Origin: RYN-230 sp963770545
GTDB lineage: Bacteria; Actinomycetota; Actinomycetes; Streptosporangiales; Streptosporangiaceae
Direction: 5' to 3'
Length of the DNA: 64,000 bases
Assembly (NCBI GenBank): GCA_963770545.1
Contig: CAVYQF010000027.1
Coordinates: 1 to 64,000, forward strand
The notes beneath the pieces are model-generated. The model saw nothing but the letters and a program-made list of their open reading frames with translations. It was not told where the DNA came from and did not search any database. Shown piece after piece: positions 51,988 to 61,114 of the stretch (positions within the stretch are counted from its first letter, which is position 1; every line of letters begins with the position of its first letter). A program made the position numbers and the translations under genes.

Positions 51988-53346
51988 TCAGGGCGCGGCG
52001 AAGGCGTCCTCCAGGATGGACAGGCCCTCTTCCAGCAACTGCTCGCCGATCACCAGCGGGGGCAGGAAACGCAGCACGTTCCCGAACGTCCCGCAGGTCA
52101 GCACGACCAGGCCCGCGGTGTGGCAGGCCTTGGCCACCCGCGACGCGACGTCCGCGGCGGGCTCCAGGGTCCCCGGGCGGACCAGTTCGATGGCGATCAT
52201 CGCCCCGCGGCCGCGCACGTCGCCGATGACCGGGTAGGCCTCGGCCAGTTTGTGCAGCCTGGGCAGCATGATCTCGCCGATCCGGCGGGCCCGGCCGGGC
52301 AGGTCCTCGGCCGCCATGGTCTCGATGGCCCCGAGCGCGGCCGCGCAGGCCACCGGGTTCCCGCCGTAGGTGCCGCCGAGGCCGCCCACGTGGACCGAGT
52401 CCATGATCTCGGCCCGCCCGGTGACCGCGGCCAGCGGCAGCCCGCCCGCGATCCCCTTGGCCGTGGTGACCAGATCCGGCACGACGCCCTCATGGTCGGA
52501 GGCGAACCAGTCGCCGGTCCGGCAGAACCCGGTCTGGATCTCGTCGGCGATGAGCAGGATGCCGTGCTCCTGGCAGAACTCGGCCAGCCCGGGCAGGAAA
52601 CCGTCCGGCGGCACGATGAAACCGCCCTCACCCTGGATCGGCTCGATGAGGACCGCGGCCACGTTGTCCTCGCCCACCTGGGTGTGGATCAGCCCGGTGA
52701 TCACCTCGAGCGCGTTCGCGGCGCACGCCTCGGGCCCACCCGGCCAGCGCAGCGGGTAGGCCATCGGCATCCGGTAGATCTCCCCGGCGAACGGCCCGAA
52801 CTTGTCTTTGTAGGGCATGTTCTTGGCCGTCAGCGCCATGGTCAGGTTGGTCCGGCCGTGGTACGCATGGTCGAACGCGACGATCGCGGGCCTGCCGGTG
52901 GCATGCCGGGCGATCTTGACCGCGTTCTCCACGGCTTCCGCGCCGGAGTTGAGCAGCGCCGAGCGCTTGTCGTGGTCGCCGGGGGTCCGCCGGGCCAGCT
53001 CCTCGCAGACCGCCACGTACTCCTCGTACGGGGTGACCATGAAGCAGGTATGGGTGAAGCGGTCGGCCTGCTCCCGGATCCCGGCCGCCACGCGGGGCGC
53101 GCTGTTGCCCACCGACGTCACGGCGATCCCCGAGCCGAAGTCGATCAGCGAATTGCCGTCCACGTCGATGAGCACGCCGCCGCCGGCGGCGCTGATGAAC
53201 ACCGGGAGGACATGGCTGACCCCACGGGCCACGGTGGCCTCGCGGCGGGCCAGCAGCTCGCGCGAGCACGGTCCGGGGATCTCGGTGACGAGGCGGCGCA
53301 CCTGGGCCAGGCCCGGGCCGCCCTGCAGAGGCGATTGCACGGTCAT
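51988..53346 (-). CDS. gabT: 4-aminobutyrate aminotransferase
   Basis: A 452-residue class III aminotransferase of the GabT type: ALLNSGAEAVENAVKIAR, FDHAYHGRTNLTMALTAK, LIADEIQTGFCRTGDWFA, LVTTAKGIAGGLPLAAVTG (Schiff-base Lys) and GGTYGGNPVACAAAL. It converts GABA and 2-oxoglutarate to succinate semialdehyde and glutamate, so it can complete the putrescine route encoded at 25-36 kb. ATG at 53346 matches family length. No gabD lies beside it. Confidence 0.9.
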   Translation of the reverse strand: MTVQSPLQGGPGLAQVRRLVTEIPGPCSRELLARREATVARGVSHVLPVFISAAGGGVLIDVDGNSLIDFGSGIAVTSVGNSAPRVAAGIREQADRFTHTCFMVTPYEEYVAVCEELARRTPGDHDKRSALLNSGAEAVENAVKIARHATGRPAIVAFDHAYHGRTNLTMALTAKNMPYKDKFGPFAGEIYRMPMAYPLRWPGGPEACAANALEVITGLIHTQVGEDNVAAVLIEPIQGEGGFIVPPDGFLPGLAEFCQEHGILLIADEIQTGFCRTGDWFASDHEGVVPDLVTTAKGIAGGLPLAAVTGRAEIMDSVHVGGLGGTYGGNPVACAAALGAIETMAAEDLPGRARRIGEIMLPRLHKLAEAYPVIGDVRGRGAMIAIELVRPGTLEPAADVASRVAKACHTAGLVVLTCGTFGNVLRFLPPLVIGEQLLEEGLSILEDAFAAP

Positions 53347-53525
53347 ACAGGAGACGATAAGCCACGAAGCCCCTGCTGTGGCCAGCCCGGTGCGACCAAT
53401 ACTGGGTCGCGGATTCTCCGTAGCCACCGGCCAAGCCCGCCCCTCGCCGCCCGCGCGGGCGCGGCGCCGGGCCGGCGCGTACAGTCCTGCTGACCGAGAT
53501 TCCCCCGCACGGTTATCGAGGCATC

Positions 53526-53951
53526 ATGACCAGGACCCTGCGCATGCTGGCGCCGTTGCGCCCGGCGGCCCGCCTCCTCACCGGATCCACCTATGTCCTG
53601 CTCGGCCTGGATGCCTTCCGGGCGCCCGGCGGGCGCGTTGATCTGGCCGCGCCCGTGCTGGCCACGGTGCGCACCATGGTCCCGCTGCCCGACGACGACG
53701 AACTGGTCGTCCGGGGGAACGCGGCCGTGCAGGTGGTGGCTGGGACGCTGCTGGCGCTGGGCCAGGCACCGCGGCTGTCCGCCCTGGTCCTGGCCGGCTC
53801 GCTGATTCCCACCACCCTGGCCGGGCACTCATTCTGGGCGATCGAGGACCCGGAGACCCGCAAGCTGCAGCGGATTCAGTTCCACAAGAACATGGCGCTG
53901 ATCGGCGGGCTGATCTTCGCCGCGCTCGATGATCCGCGGCCCCGTCCCTAA
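53526..53951 (+). CDS. DoxX-family membrane protein
   Basis: A 141-residue four-helix DoxX protein: ARLLTGSTYVLLGLDAFRAP, VVAGTLLALGQAPRLSALVLA, GHSFWAIEDPETRKLQRIQFHKNMALIGG are typical. DoxX proteins are linked to thiol/redox or quinone functions but are not well defined. Start ATG with GAGG upstream. It converges with the next gene, overlapping at the stops by 4 bases. Confidence 0.85.
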   Translation: MTRTLRMLAPLRPAARLLTGSTYVLLGLDAFRAPGGRVDLAAPVLATVRTMVPLPDDDELVVRGNAAVQVVAGTLLALGQAPRLSALVLAGSLIPTTLAGHSFWAIEDPETRKLQRIQFHKNMALIGGLIFAALDDPRPRP

Positions 53952-54445
53952 CGGCCGGCGGCACCCGGGTCCCGAGCGCCCAGGTGCAGCCCGGTGAGGT
54001 AGCAGGCCAGAGCCAGGGCCCACAGCCCCGCCATGATCATGGAACTGAAGTCATGGCCGTAGTTGAGGAAGCTGGCCCCGTTGAAGCCGGCACCCAGGAT
54101 GGCCGCCGCGCCCAGCGCGGCCAGGCCGGTGGCCAGGCGGCCGCCTCGTTTCCAGGTGCGGGCGAGCACAGCGAAGGCGGCCACGACCAGGGCCAGGCCG
54201 AGCGCGGCGTGCGCGGCGATCCAGCCCGGGCCGTGCGGGATGACCCAGGCCAGGCCGGATGTGACGCCGGTGAGGTAGTTGCGGGCGCCGGAACCTGGAT
54301 GACGGCCGGGCAGGGTGGCGTAGAGGTTGGCCACCATGCCGAGCAGGTACTGAACGAGCAGCAGCCAGCAGGCGGCCAGGTTGACCACCAGCATCCCGGG
54401 CCGCGGGGACCGGCGGCGCGGCCGCGCGGAGATAGCCGGGCCCAT
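53948..54445 (-). CDS. Four-helix membrane protein of unknown function
   Basis: A 165-residue protein with four hydrophobic segments (MLVVNLAACWLLLVQYLLGM; GWIAAHAALGLALVVAAFAV; ATGLAALGAAAILGAGFNG; SSMIMAGLWALALACYLTGL). His residues at WVIPHGPGW, IAAHAAL and YGHDF could be ligands, as in haem/cytochrome-like membrane proteins, but no motif is decisive. GGGAGGG precedes the ATG. Divergent from the pca operon. Confidence 0.7.
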   Translation of the reverse strand: MGPAISARPRRRSPRPGMLVVNLAACWLLLVQYLLGMVANLYATLPGRHPGSGARNYLTGVTSGLAWVIPHGPGWIAAHAALGLALVVAAFAVLARTWKRGGRLATGLAALGAAAILGAGFNGASFLNYGHDFSSMIMAGLWALALACYLTGLHLGARDPGAAGR

Positions 54446-54510
54446 CTACCCTCCCTGGCGCAGTGGTCTGGATCTGGGCGGAGCGGGCCGGGTGGCGTCC
54501 CACTCCCAGA

Positions 54511-54548
54511 GTGTCAATCGGTCCGCTCTGCGGTGTCAATCTGTCCGC
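54511..54548. promoter_or_regulatory. 16-bp direct repeats upstream of pcaB
   Basis: GTGTCAATCGGTCCGC at 54511 and GTGTCAATCTGTCCGC at 54533 differ at one base and are spaced 22 bp, two helical turns. This is a typical arrangement for a dimeric activator such as an IclR- or LysR-type regulator. No such regulator gene is in the window. Confidence 0.6.
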
Positions 54549-54676
54549 GCGCACCGGGCGTGAATCATGATCCGGGACCGGGAACGCGGGCGCCCGGCGG
54601 CTAGGGTGAGGCGGGCAGGCAGCCCGATGACGCGCGGACACTCGCAGGAGCAGGCCGACACCCGCAGGAGCAGGCG

Positions 54677-56032
54677 GTGCACACTTCCCAGGGGCTCTTC
54701 GACGGGGTGTTCGGCCGGGGCGCCGTGGACACCTCCGATCAGGCCTGGCTGCAGGCGATGCTGGACACCGAGGCGGCCCTGGCCCGGGCGCTCGAGCAGG
54801 CCGGGATAGCCCCGCCGGGCGCGGGTGCGGCGGTCACCGAGGCGGCCCGCGCCGAGGCGTTCGACCCCGCGGAACTGGGCCGGCGGGCCGCGCTGACCGG
54901 CAACCCGGTGCCCGCGCTGGTCCGGGAACTGACCCGGATGCTGCCCCCTGGCCCCGGCAGCGCGGTGCACCAGGGCGCCACCAGCCAGGACATCATCGAC
55001 ACCGCGGCCATGCTGCTCGCCCGGCAGGCTCTGGGGGTGATCTCGGACGACCTGGCCGCCGCGGCCGCCGCGGCCGCCCGCCTGGCGGCGGTGCACCGCG
55101 ACACCATCATGATCGGCCGGACCCTGCTCCAGGAGGCCGTGCCGGTCACCTTCGGCCTCGTCGCGGCGGGCTGGCTGACCGGCCTGGACGAGGCGACGAC
55201 CACGCTGGACCGGGTCGCGGCCAGCCGGCTCGCGGTCCAGTTCGGCGGGGCCGCGGGCACCCTGTCCGCGCTCAGTGGCCGCGGGCCTGAGGTCGCGGCG
55301 CTGCTGGCCGCGGAACTCGGCCTGCACGCGCCCACCCTGCCCTGGCACACCGAACGGCTGCGGATCACCGAGATCGCCGGCGCGTGCGCAGGCGTGACCG
55401 GGGTGCTCGGCAAGATCGCCCGGGACGTCACCTTGCTGGCCCAGTCCGAGGTCGGCGAGGTCGCGGAGGGCGGGGACGACGGCCGGGGCGGGTCGTCCGC
55501 CATGCCGCAGAAACGGAACCCGGTCGCCTCCATCGCGGTCCTCGGCTGCACGCGGCAGGTGCCCGGGCTGGTCGCCACGCTCGTCGCCGCCGCGGAGCAG
55601 GAGCACCAGCGCGCGGCCGGTGCCTGGCACGCGGAGTGGGAGCCGCTGGCGGACCTGCTCCGGCTCACCGGCTCCGCCGCGTCCTGGGCCGCGGACCTGC
55701 TCGGCGGGCTGGAGCCCGATCCCGCCGCGATGCGGCGCAACCTCGAGGCGGCCGGCGGCTTCCCGATGGCCGAGCACGCCGCATCGCTGCTGGCACCCGC
55801 GCTGGGCCGTGCCGCCGCCCACGACCTGCTGGCGCAGGCCAGCGCGGCCGCCCTCGCGGGCGGCGCGACCCTCGGCGAGGCGCTGCTGGACCGCCTGGAC
55901 GCTGGCCGGCTCGCCGACGCCGGGGTCACCCCCGAGCAGGTCACCGCCGCGCTGGACCCGGCCGGCTACCTGGGTGCGGCCACGGAGTTCGTGGATGCGG
56001 CGCTGGCCGCGCACACCCAGGCCGCCAGCTAG
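54677..56032 (+). CDS. pcaB: 3-carboxy-cis,cis-muconate cycloisomerase
   Basis: A 451-residue fumarase/aspartase-superfamily enzyme. GSAVHQGATSQDIIDTAAML and GGSSAMPQKRNPVASI (flexible signature loop with catalytic Ser) define the family. HAEWEPLADLLRLTGSAASW is PcaB-specific. It cyclises carboxymuconate, the ring-cleavage product of PcaHG, in protocatechuate catabolism. GTG start; CAGGAG is present twice upstream in a short duplication. Confidence 0.92.
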   Translation: MHTSQGLFDGVFGRGAVDTSDQAWLQAMLDTEAALARALEQAGIAPPGAGAAVTEAARAEAFDPAELGRRAALTGNPVPALVRELTRMLPPGPGSAVHQGATSQDIIDTAAMLLARQALGVISDDLAAAAAAAARLAAVHRDTIMIGRTLLQEAVPVTFGLVAAGWLTGLDEATTTLDRVAASRLAVQFGGAAGTLSALSGRGPEVAALLAAELGLHAPTLPWHTERLRITEIAGACAGVTGVLGKIARDVTLLAQSEVGEVAEGGDDGRGGSSAMPQKRNPVASIAVLGCTRQVPGLVATLVAAAEQEHQRAAGAWHAEWEPLADLLRLTGSAASWAADLLGGLEPDPAAMRRNLEAAGGFPMAEHAASLLAPALGRAAAHDLLAQASAAALAGGATLGEALLDRLDAGRLADAGVTPEQVTAALDPAGYLGAATEFVDAALAAHTQAAS

Positions 56033-56119
56033 GCTTCCTGGCCGGCGCGGCGTCGCTGCGCTGAACCGTGAGGCGGGCCGGGCCCGCGGCCGTCTCAGTG
56101 AGCCGGGAAAGGCGGAACG

Positions 56120-56497
56120 ATGGACGATGCTGAGCGCGAGGCACAGGGGATGACGGTCCGCCGCGAGGTCCTGGGTGACGAGCACGTTGACCGGGCGGTC
56201 GCCTCGGCCACCGCGCTGACCGAGCCGTTCCAGGACTTCATCACCCGTTATGCGTGGGGTGAGATCTGGTCCCGGCCGGGACTGTCCCGGGCCGAGCGGA
56301 GCATGATCACGCTCAGCGCCCTCGTGGCCCTGCGCCAGGAGCACGAGCTGGCCCTGCACCTGCGGGCCGCGCTGCGCAACGGCGTGACCCCCGACCAGAT
56401 CCGCGAGGTGCTGCTGCACACGGCCGTGTACGCCGGGGTCCCTGCGGCGAACCGCGCGTTCGCGATCGCCCGGGAAGTCCTGCCGGAAACCGGCTGA
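56120..56497 (+). CDS. pcaC: 4-carboxymuconolactone decarboxylase
   Basis: A 125-residue AhpD-like/CMD protein: RREVLGDEHVDRAVASAT, DFITRYAWGEIWSRPGLSRA, MITLSALVALRQEHELALHL and VLLHTAVYAGVPAANRAF are diagnostic. It makes 3-oxoadipate enol-lactone. In Streptomyces it is often fused to PcaD as PcaL (established); here the two are separate genes, with pcaD at the operon end. Confidence 0.93.
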   Translation: MDDAEREAQGMTVRREVLGDEHVDRAVASATALTEPFQDFITRYAWGEIWSRPGLSRAERSMITLSALVALRQEHELALHLRAALRNGVTPDQIREVLLHTAVYAGVPAANRAFAIAREVLPETG

Positions 56498-56748
56498 GCC
56501 GGGCCGCGAGGGGCGGCGCTGGCCCCGCCCCGAGTGTCCGTATGACGAACGGCTGTACTTATCGCGACCACATCGTCATTATGGTGTCGGGGAAGCGCGG
56601 GTCCGCCGCGAGGGTTGCTGCGTGTTTTGCGGCGCCGGTATCTGCGCACCAGTCTTCGCGGGCCACCGGTGTTCGCGGCCGGTGTTCGCGGCCCGGCGCT
56701 TGCCGCAGGGTTTCTGTCGCAGGTGTTTGCCGCATAGGGCAGGAGGAT

Positions 56749-57618
56749 ATGGCGGAGATCGTTTCACTGGCCGATGCCGTCGCACGGGGCGTCCACGACG
56801 GGGATTCGGTTGCGATGGAAGGCTTCACTCACCTCATCCCCTTCGCGGCCGGACGGGAAATCATCCGGCAGCGGCGGCGTGACCTGACCCTCATCCGGAT
56901 GACCCCGGACGTGCTCTATGACCAGCTCATCGGGGCAGGCTGTGCCAGCCGGCTCATCTTTTCCTGGGGCGGCAACCCCGGGGTGGGCTCGCTGCACCGG
57001 TTCCGCGACGCGGTGGAGAACGCCTGGCCGGGACCACTCCAGCTCGAGGAGCACAGCCACGCGGGGATGGCGAACCGCTACGTGGCAGGCGCCTCGGGAG
57101 TGCCCTTCGCGATCTTGCGCGGGTACAGCGGTACCGGCCTGGAAGGCCTGCCGGGCCTGGATGGGCAGCCCGCCATCCGGTCCGTCACCTGCCCGTTCAC
57201 CGGCGAACGGCTGACCGCCGTGGCCGCGCTGAACCCGGACGTGGCGGTCATCCACGCGCAGCGCGCCGACCGGGCCGGGAACGTCCAGCTGTGGGGAATC
57301 ACCGGGGTGCAGAAGGAAGCCGTGCTCAGCGCGCAGCGGTCGATCGTCACGGTCGAGGAGATCGTGGATGAGCTGGCCCCCAGGCCGGGCGCGATCGTGC
57401 TGCCCGCCTGGGCCGTCAGCTACGTGGCCGCGGCGCCGGGCGGATCGCATCCCTCGTACGCGCTGGGCTACTCCGCCCGGGACAACGGCTACTACCAGGC
57501 CTGGGACGCGATCAGCCGGGACCGGGACCGGTTCGGGCGCTGGCTGGCCGAGGAGGTGCACGGCGAGGCGGGCTCCCTGGCCGGCGCCGGGGCCGGCGAG
57601 GGAGGATGTGGGTCATGA
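56749..57618 (+). CDS. pcaI: 3-oxoadipate CoA-transferase, alpha subunit
   Basis: A 289-residue CoA-transferase subunit A. SVAMEGFTHLIPFAAGREII (glycine-rich CoA loop), RMTPDVLYDQLIGAGCA, FSWGGNPGVGSL and CPFTGERLTAVAALNPDVAVIH match PcaI/CatI of actinobacteria. ATG is fixed by AGGAGG 2 bases upstream. It pairs with PcaJ by an ATGA overlap. A 250-base gap with short tandem repeats separates it from pcaC, so a second promoter is possible. Confidence 0.9.
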   Translation: MAEIVSLADAVARGVHDGDSVAMEGFTHLIPFAAGREIIRQRRRDLTLIRMTPDVLYDQLIGAGCASRLIFSWGGNPGVGSLHRFRDAVENAWPGPLQLEEHSHAGMANRYVAGASGVPFAILRGYSGTGLEGLPGLDGQPAIRSVTCPFTGERLTAVAALNPDVAVIHAQRADRAGNVQLWGITGVQKEAVLSAQRSIVTVEEIVDELAPRPGAIVLPAWAVSYVAAAPGGSHPSYALGYSARDNGYYQAWDAISRDRDRFGRWLAEEVHGEAGSLAGAGAGEGGCGS

Positions 57619-58436
57619 ACGCCACCGGGGCCGCGTCACCGGCGACCGCGGATCCGGCCGCCTTCACCGCCGACGAGATGATGACGGCCTGCGCGGCCCG
57701 GGCCCTGCACGACGGCATGACCTGTTTCGTGGGTATCGGGCTGCCCAGCGCCGCGGCCAACCTGGCCCGCGCCACGCACGCGCCGAACCTCGTGCTCATC
57801 TACGAGTCGGGGACGATCGGGGCCAAGCCGGACCGGCTGCCGCTGTCCATCGGCGACGGGATCCTCGCCGAGACCGCCGACGCCGTGGTGAGCGTGCCGG
57901 AAATCTTCAACTACTGGCTCCAGCCCGGCCGGATCGCGGTCGGTTTCCTCGGTGCGGCCCAGATCGACAAGTTCGGGAACATCAACACCACGGTGATCGG
58001 CACCGACTACGCCCAGCCCTCGGTCCGGCTGCCGGGCGCCGGGGGCGCCCCGGAGATCGCCGCGTCGTGCCGCGAGGTGATCGTGGTGGTCCGCCAGAGC
58101 CGCAGGTCGTTCGTGGACCGGGTGGACTTCGTGACCTCGGTCGGATTCGGTGACGGGGCCGGATCCCGGGAGCGCCTGGGGCTGACCGGCGCGGGCCCCC
58201 GGAAGGTCATCACCGATCTGGGTGTCCTCGAGCCGGACCCGGCGACGTGCGAGCTCACGCTGACCGGGCTGTATCCGGGGGTGAGCGTCGCCGACGTCCT
58301 GGCCAAGACCGGCTGGGAACTCGCGGTGTCGGATTCGCTGGTGGTGCTCGAACCGCCCACCCCGGCCGAGCTCACCGCACTGCGCCAGCTCAGCACTGCG
58401 CCAGCTCAACCGATGAAGGAGCAAGCAGCCCGATGA
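57615..58436 (+). CDS. pcaJ: 3-oxoadipate CoA-transferase, beta subunit
   Basis: A 273-residue CoA-transferase subunit B: CFVGIGLPSAAANLARATHAP, LIYESGTIGAKPDRLPLSIG (the Glu in YESGT forms the glutamyl-CoA thioester), FGNINTTVIGTDYAQPSVRL and GAGGAPEIAASCREV. Of two ATGs, 57615 has GGAGG at 9 bases, whereas 57606 abuts it. It works with PcaI to form 3-oxoadipyl-CoA. The thiolase PcaF for the last step is not in the window. Confidence 0.92.
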   Translation: MNATGAASPATADPAAFTADEMMTACAARALHDGMTCFVGIGLPSAAANLARATHAPNLVLIYESGTIGAKPDRLPLSIGDGILAETADAVVSVPEIFNYWLQPGRIAVGFLGAAQIDKFGNINTTVIGTDYAQPSVRLPGAGGAPEIAASCREVIVVVRQSRRSFVDRVDFVTSVGFGDGAGSRERLGLTGAGPRKVITDLGVLEPDPATCELTLTGLYPGVSVADVLAKTGWELAVSDSLVVLEPPTPAELTALRQLSTAPAQPMKEQAAR

Positions 58437-59194
58437 CCACCCACCCGCCATCCCCGCCCACCGGGCTGGTCCTGCCCTCGTACGAGCGGCCCCGGGGGCT
58501 GCACCCGCCGCTGGACTCACCGGGCTACCGCTCCACGGCGCTGCGGGCGCCGCGCCAGCCGCTGCGGATGCTCGGCCAGGGCCTGACCGAGATCACCGGC
58601 CCGCTGCTCGGTGAGGGCCGGGTCGCGCCCGCCGATGCCGACCTGACCACCCAGCACGCTGGCGAGCCACTCGGCGAGCGGATCATCCTGACCGGACGGG
58701 TGCTGGACAGCGACGGGCGGGCCATCCCGGACACCCTGGTGGAGATCTGGCAGGCCAACGCGGCCGGCCGGTACCAGCACAAGGTAGATAACCACCCGGC
58801 CCCGCTGGACCCGAACTTCTCCGGCGCGGGCCGCTGCCTGACCGACTCCGAGGGCCGGTACCGGTTCGTGACCATCAAGCCCGGCGCCTACCCGTGGCGC
58901 AACCACCCCAACGCCTGGCGGCCCGCGCACATCCACTTCTCGCTGCTCGGCCGGGCCTTCACCCAGCGGCTGGTCACGCAGATGTACTTCCCGGGCGATC
59001 CGCTCTTCGAGTACGACCCGATCTTCAACTCGATCCCGAACCCCAAGGCCCGCGAGCGGCTCATCTCCCGGTTCGACATCGGCCTGACCGAACCGGACTG
59101 GGCGCTCGGCTACGAATGGGACATCGTGCTCCGCGGCAGCGCCGCGACCGTGTTCAAGGACCAGCCCGCAGCCGGGAAGCAGGCCGGGCGGTGA
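58433..59194 (+). CDS. pcaH: Protocatechuate 3,4-dioxygenase, beta subunit
   Basis: A 253-residue intradiol dioxygenase subunit. RVLDSDGRAIPDTLVEIWQA is the family strand. The Fe(III) ligands are the Tyr in KPGAYPWRN with an earlier Tyr, and the two His in NAWRPAHIHFSLLG. FEYDPIFNSIPNPKARERLI is typical of PcaH. ATG start overlaps pcaJ. It opens the protocatechuate ring together with PcaG. Confidence 0.95.
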   Translation: MTTHPPSPPTGLVLPSYERPRGLHPPLDSPGYRSTALRAPRQPLRMLGQGLTEITGPLLGEGRVAPADADLTTQHAGEPLGERIILTGRVLDSDGRAIPDTLVEIWQANAAGRYQHKVDNHPAPLDPNFSGAGRCLTDSEGRYRFVTIKPGAYPWRNHPNAWRPAHIHFSLLGRAFTQRLVTQMYFPGDPLFEYDPIFNSIPNPKARERLISRFDIGLTEPDWALGYEWDIVLRGSAATVFKDQPAAGKQAGR

Positions 59195-59769
59195 CCGGGC
59201 TCCCGCTCACGCCCTCCCAGACGGTCGGGCCGTTCCTGGCCATCGCGCTGCCCTGGCCGGACGGCCCGGACGTGGTGCCGGCGGACACCGCGGGTGCGAT
59301 CACGATCACCGGCCGGCTGCTGGACGGCGAGGGCCTGCCCATCCCGGACGGGCTGATCGAGACGTGGCAGGCCGACCCGGACGGCCGCTTCGATCATCCC
59401 GACGACCCGCGGGGCGCCGTCAGGTACGCGGCCGGATTCCGCGGCTACGGGCGCTGCCCGACCGGCCCGGACGGCAGCTACCACATCGTCACGCTGCGGC
59501 CCGGCGCGCTGCCCAGCCCGGACGGCGGCCAGGAGGCCCCGCACCTGGACGTGACCGTGTTCGCCCGCGGCCTGCTGGACCGGGTGGTGACCCGTATCTA
59601 CTTCGCGGACGAGGCGCAGGCGAACGCCGGCGACCCGGTGCTGTCCGCCATCGCCGACCCGGCCCGCCGGGACACCCTCGTCGCCGCGGCCGCCGACGAC
59701 GACAGCAGCCGCTTCCAGTTCGACATCCGGCTGCAGGGCGAGCACGAGACCGTCTTCTTCGATGTCTGA
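59191..59769 (+). CDS. pcaG: Protocatechuate 3,4-dioxygenase, alpha subunit
   Basis: A 192-residue subunit: LPLTPSQTVGPFLAIALPW is the PcaG N-terminus, RLLDGEGLPIPDGLIETWQA the shared core strand, and HLDVTVFARGLLDRVVTRIYF replaces the iron His residues, so only the beta subunit binds iron (established for the family). GTG start overlaps pcaH by GTGA. Confidence 0.95.
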   Translation: MTGLPLTPSQTVGPFLAIALPWPDGPDVVPADTAGAITITGRLLDGEGLPIPDGLIETWQADPDGRFDHPDDPRGAVRYAAGFRGYGRCPTGPDGSYHIVTLRPGALPSPDGGQEAPHLDVTVFARGLLDRVVTRIYFADEAQANAGDPVLSAIADPARRDTLVAAAADDDSSRFQFDIRLQGEHETVFFDV

Positions 59770-60583
59770 GCTGGTGTCAGGCCCGGTGCGGCTGGCCGCC
59801 ACCCTGGACGGGCCACGGGACGCGCCGGTGCTGGTGCTCGGCAACTCCCTCGGCACCACCCGGGATCTGTGGGAACCCCAGCTCGCGGCGCTGGGGGAGC
59901 ACTTCCGGCTGCTCCGCTACGAGCATCGCGGGCACGGCGGCTCGCCTGCCCCGCCGGGTCCGTACACCCTCGCCGACCTGGGCGCGGACGTGCTGCGCCT
60001 GCTCGACGACTTCGGGGTCGAGCACGCGTCGTACTGCGGCGTGTCGCTGGGCGGGATGGTCGGGATGTGGCTGGCTGCGAACGCGCCCGGGCGGATCGAC
60101 GCGCTGGCGGTGTGCTGCACGTCCGCCCGCTTCCCGGACACCGATCTCTGGGTCCGGCGCGCCGCGGCCGTGCGGGCGGGCGGCCTGCCGCCCATCTCGG
60201 CGCAGGTGGTGAGCCGCTGGTTCACGCCGGTCTTCGCGGCGCGCTATCCGGCGGTGCCCGCCAGCTTCGCCGCCACCCTGGACGGTGTCGACCCAGAGGG
60301 GTACGCAGGCTGCTGCGAGGCCATCGTGGCGATGGACCTGCGTCCCGGTCTGGCCGCGATCACCGCGGCCACCCTGGTGATCGCGGGATCGGAGGACCCG
60401 GCCACCCCGCCGTGGCACGGCGCGGTCATCGCCCGGGGGATCACCCGGTCCCGGCTGGCCGTCATCCGGGGCGCCTCGCACCTGGCCAACGTGTCCGCCC
60501 CCGGCGAGGTGACCGCCGCGCTCAGCGCCCACCTGGTCGCCATGGCCCGCACGTCATACAGTAACCCCCAGCCGCGTATATAA
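59762..60583 (+). CDS. pcaD: 3-oxoadipate enol-lactonase
   Basis: A 273-residue alpha/beta hydrolase: VLVLGNSLGTTRDLWEPQLA, RYEHRGHGGSPAPPGPYTLA, YCGVSLGGMVGMWLA (Ser nucleophile in GVSLGG), VIAGSEDPATPP (acid) and IRGASHLANVSAPGEV (His) are PcaD signatures. It hydrolyses the enol-lactone from PcaC to 3-oxoadipate. It is an independent protein, not fused to PcaC. It overlaps pcaG by 8 bases and ends the operon. Confidence 0.92.
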   Translation: MSELVSGPVRLAATLDGPRDAPVLVLGNSLGTTRDLWEPQLAALGEHFRLLRYEHRGHGGSPAPPGPYTLADLGADVLRLLDDFGVEHASYCGVSLGGMVGMWLAANAPGRIDALAVCCTSARFPDTDLWVRRAAAVRAGGLPPISAQVVSRWFTPVFAARYPAVPASFAATLDGVDPEGYAGCCEAIVAMDLRPGLAAITAATLVIAGSEDPATPPWHGAVIARGITRSRLAVIRGASHLANVSAPGEVTAALSAHLVAMARTSYSNPQPRI

Positions 60584-61114
60584 GCCCACAAAGGTTCGCC
60601 GGCCGTACCGGCCGTGGCTATTGCCGGGCGTGCGGACACTGGCTATGTTTGCCGACGTAGGGGAAATCCCTGATCTTCCGGGCAGGCTGTCGTGGTGTCA
60701 TTGAGCTGCTCCGGACCGGGGGTAAGTTCCTACCGGGGGAATGCCAGAAAATGGCCGGATTGGTGCGGTGGCCGCGGCGCGGCGCAGCACGTTATCTGCG
60801 GTCGTGTCCCACGGGCTCCTGCCGGGTTCACCTGGGTGTCGTGACGGGCTCGGGCGCAGCGTCATGACCGGAATCCACAGCGGCGGCCTCACCGTCACCG
60901 GCGCCCCGCCGCGGTCCCGGACCAGGCCCGGACCTCCCTCCCGGTCGCCTCCCGCATCGGCGGCCAGGTCTCCGCACCGGCCTGCACGGCATTCACCGGC
61001 GCATCCGCATTGTGCTGCCCAATGGCGAAGTCAAAGAGGCTGTCGCCCGGCTCGGAGCGGCCGCCGCGTGTGACGGAAAAGTATCGCGGTTGACCAAGGG
61101 ACGAGGTTCCGGCC
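60584..61114. other. Intergenic stretch, nothing recognised
   Basis: About 530 bases between pcaD and the RCC1 gene. Several short frames are open on both strands, but none has a family motif with a ribosome-binding site. It probably contains the promoter of the RCC1 gene. Confidence 0.4.
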
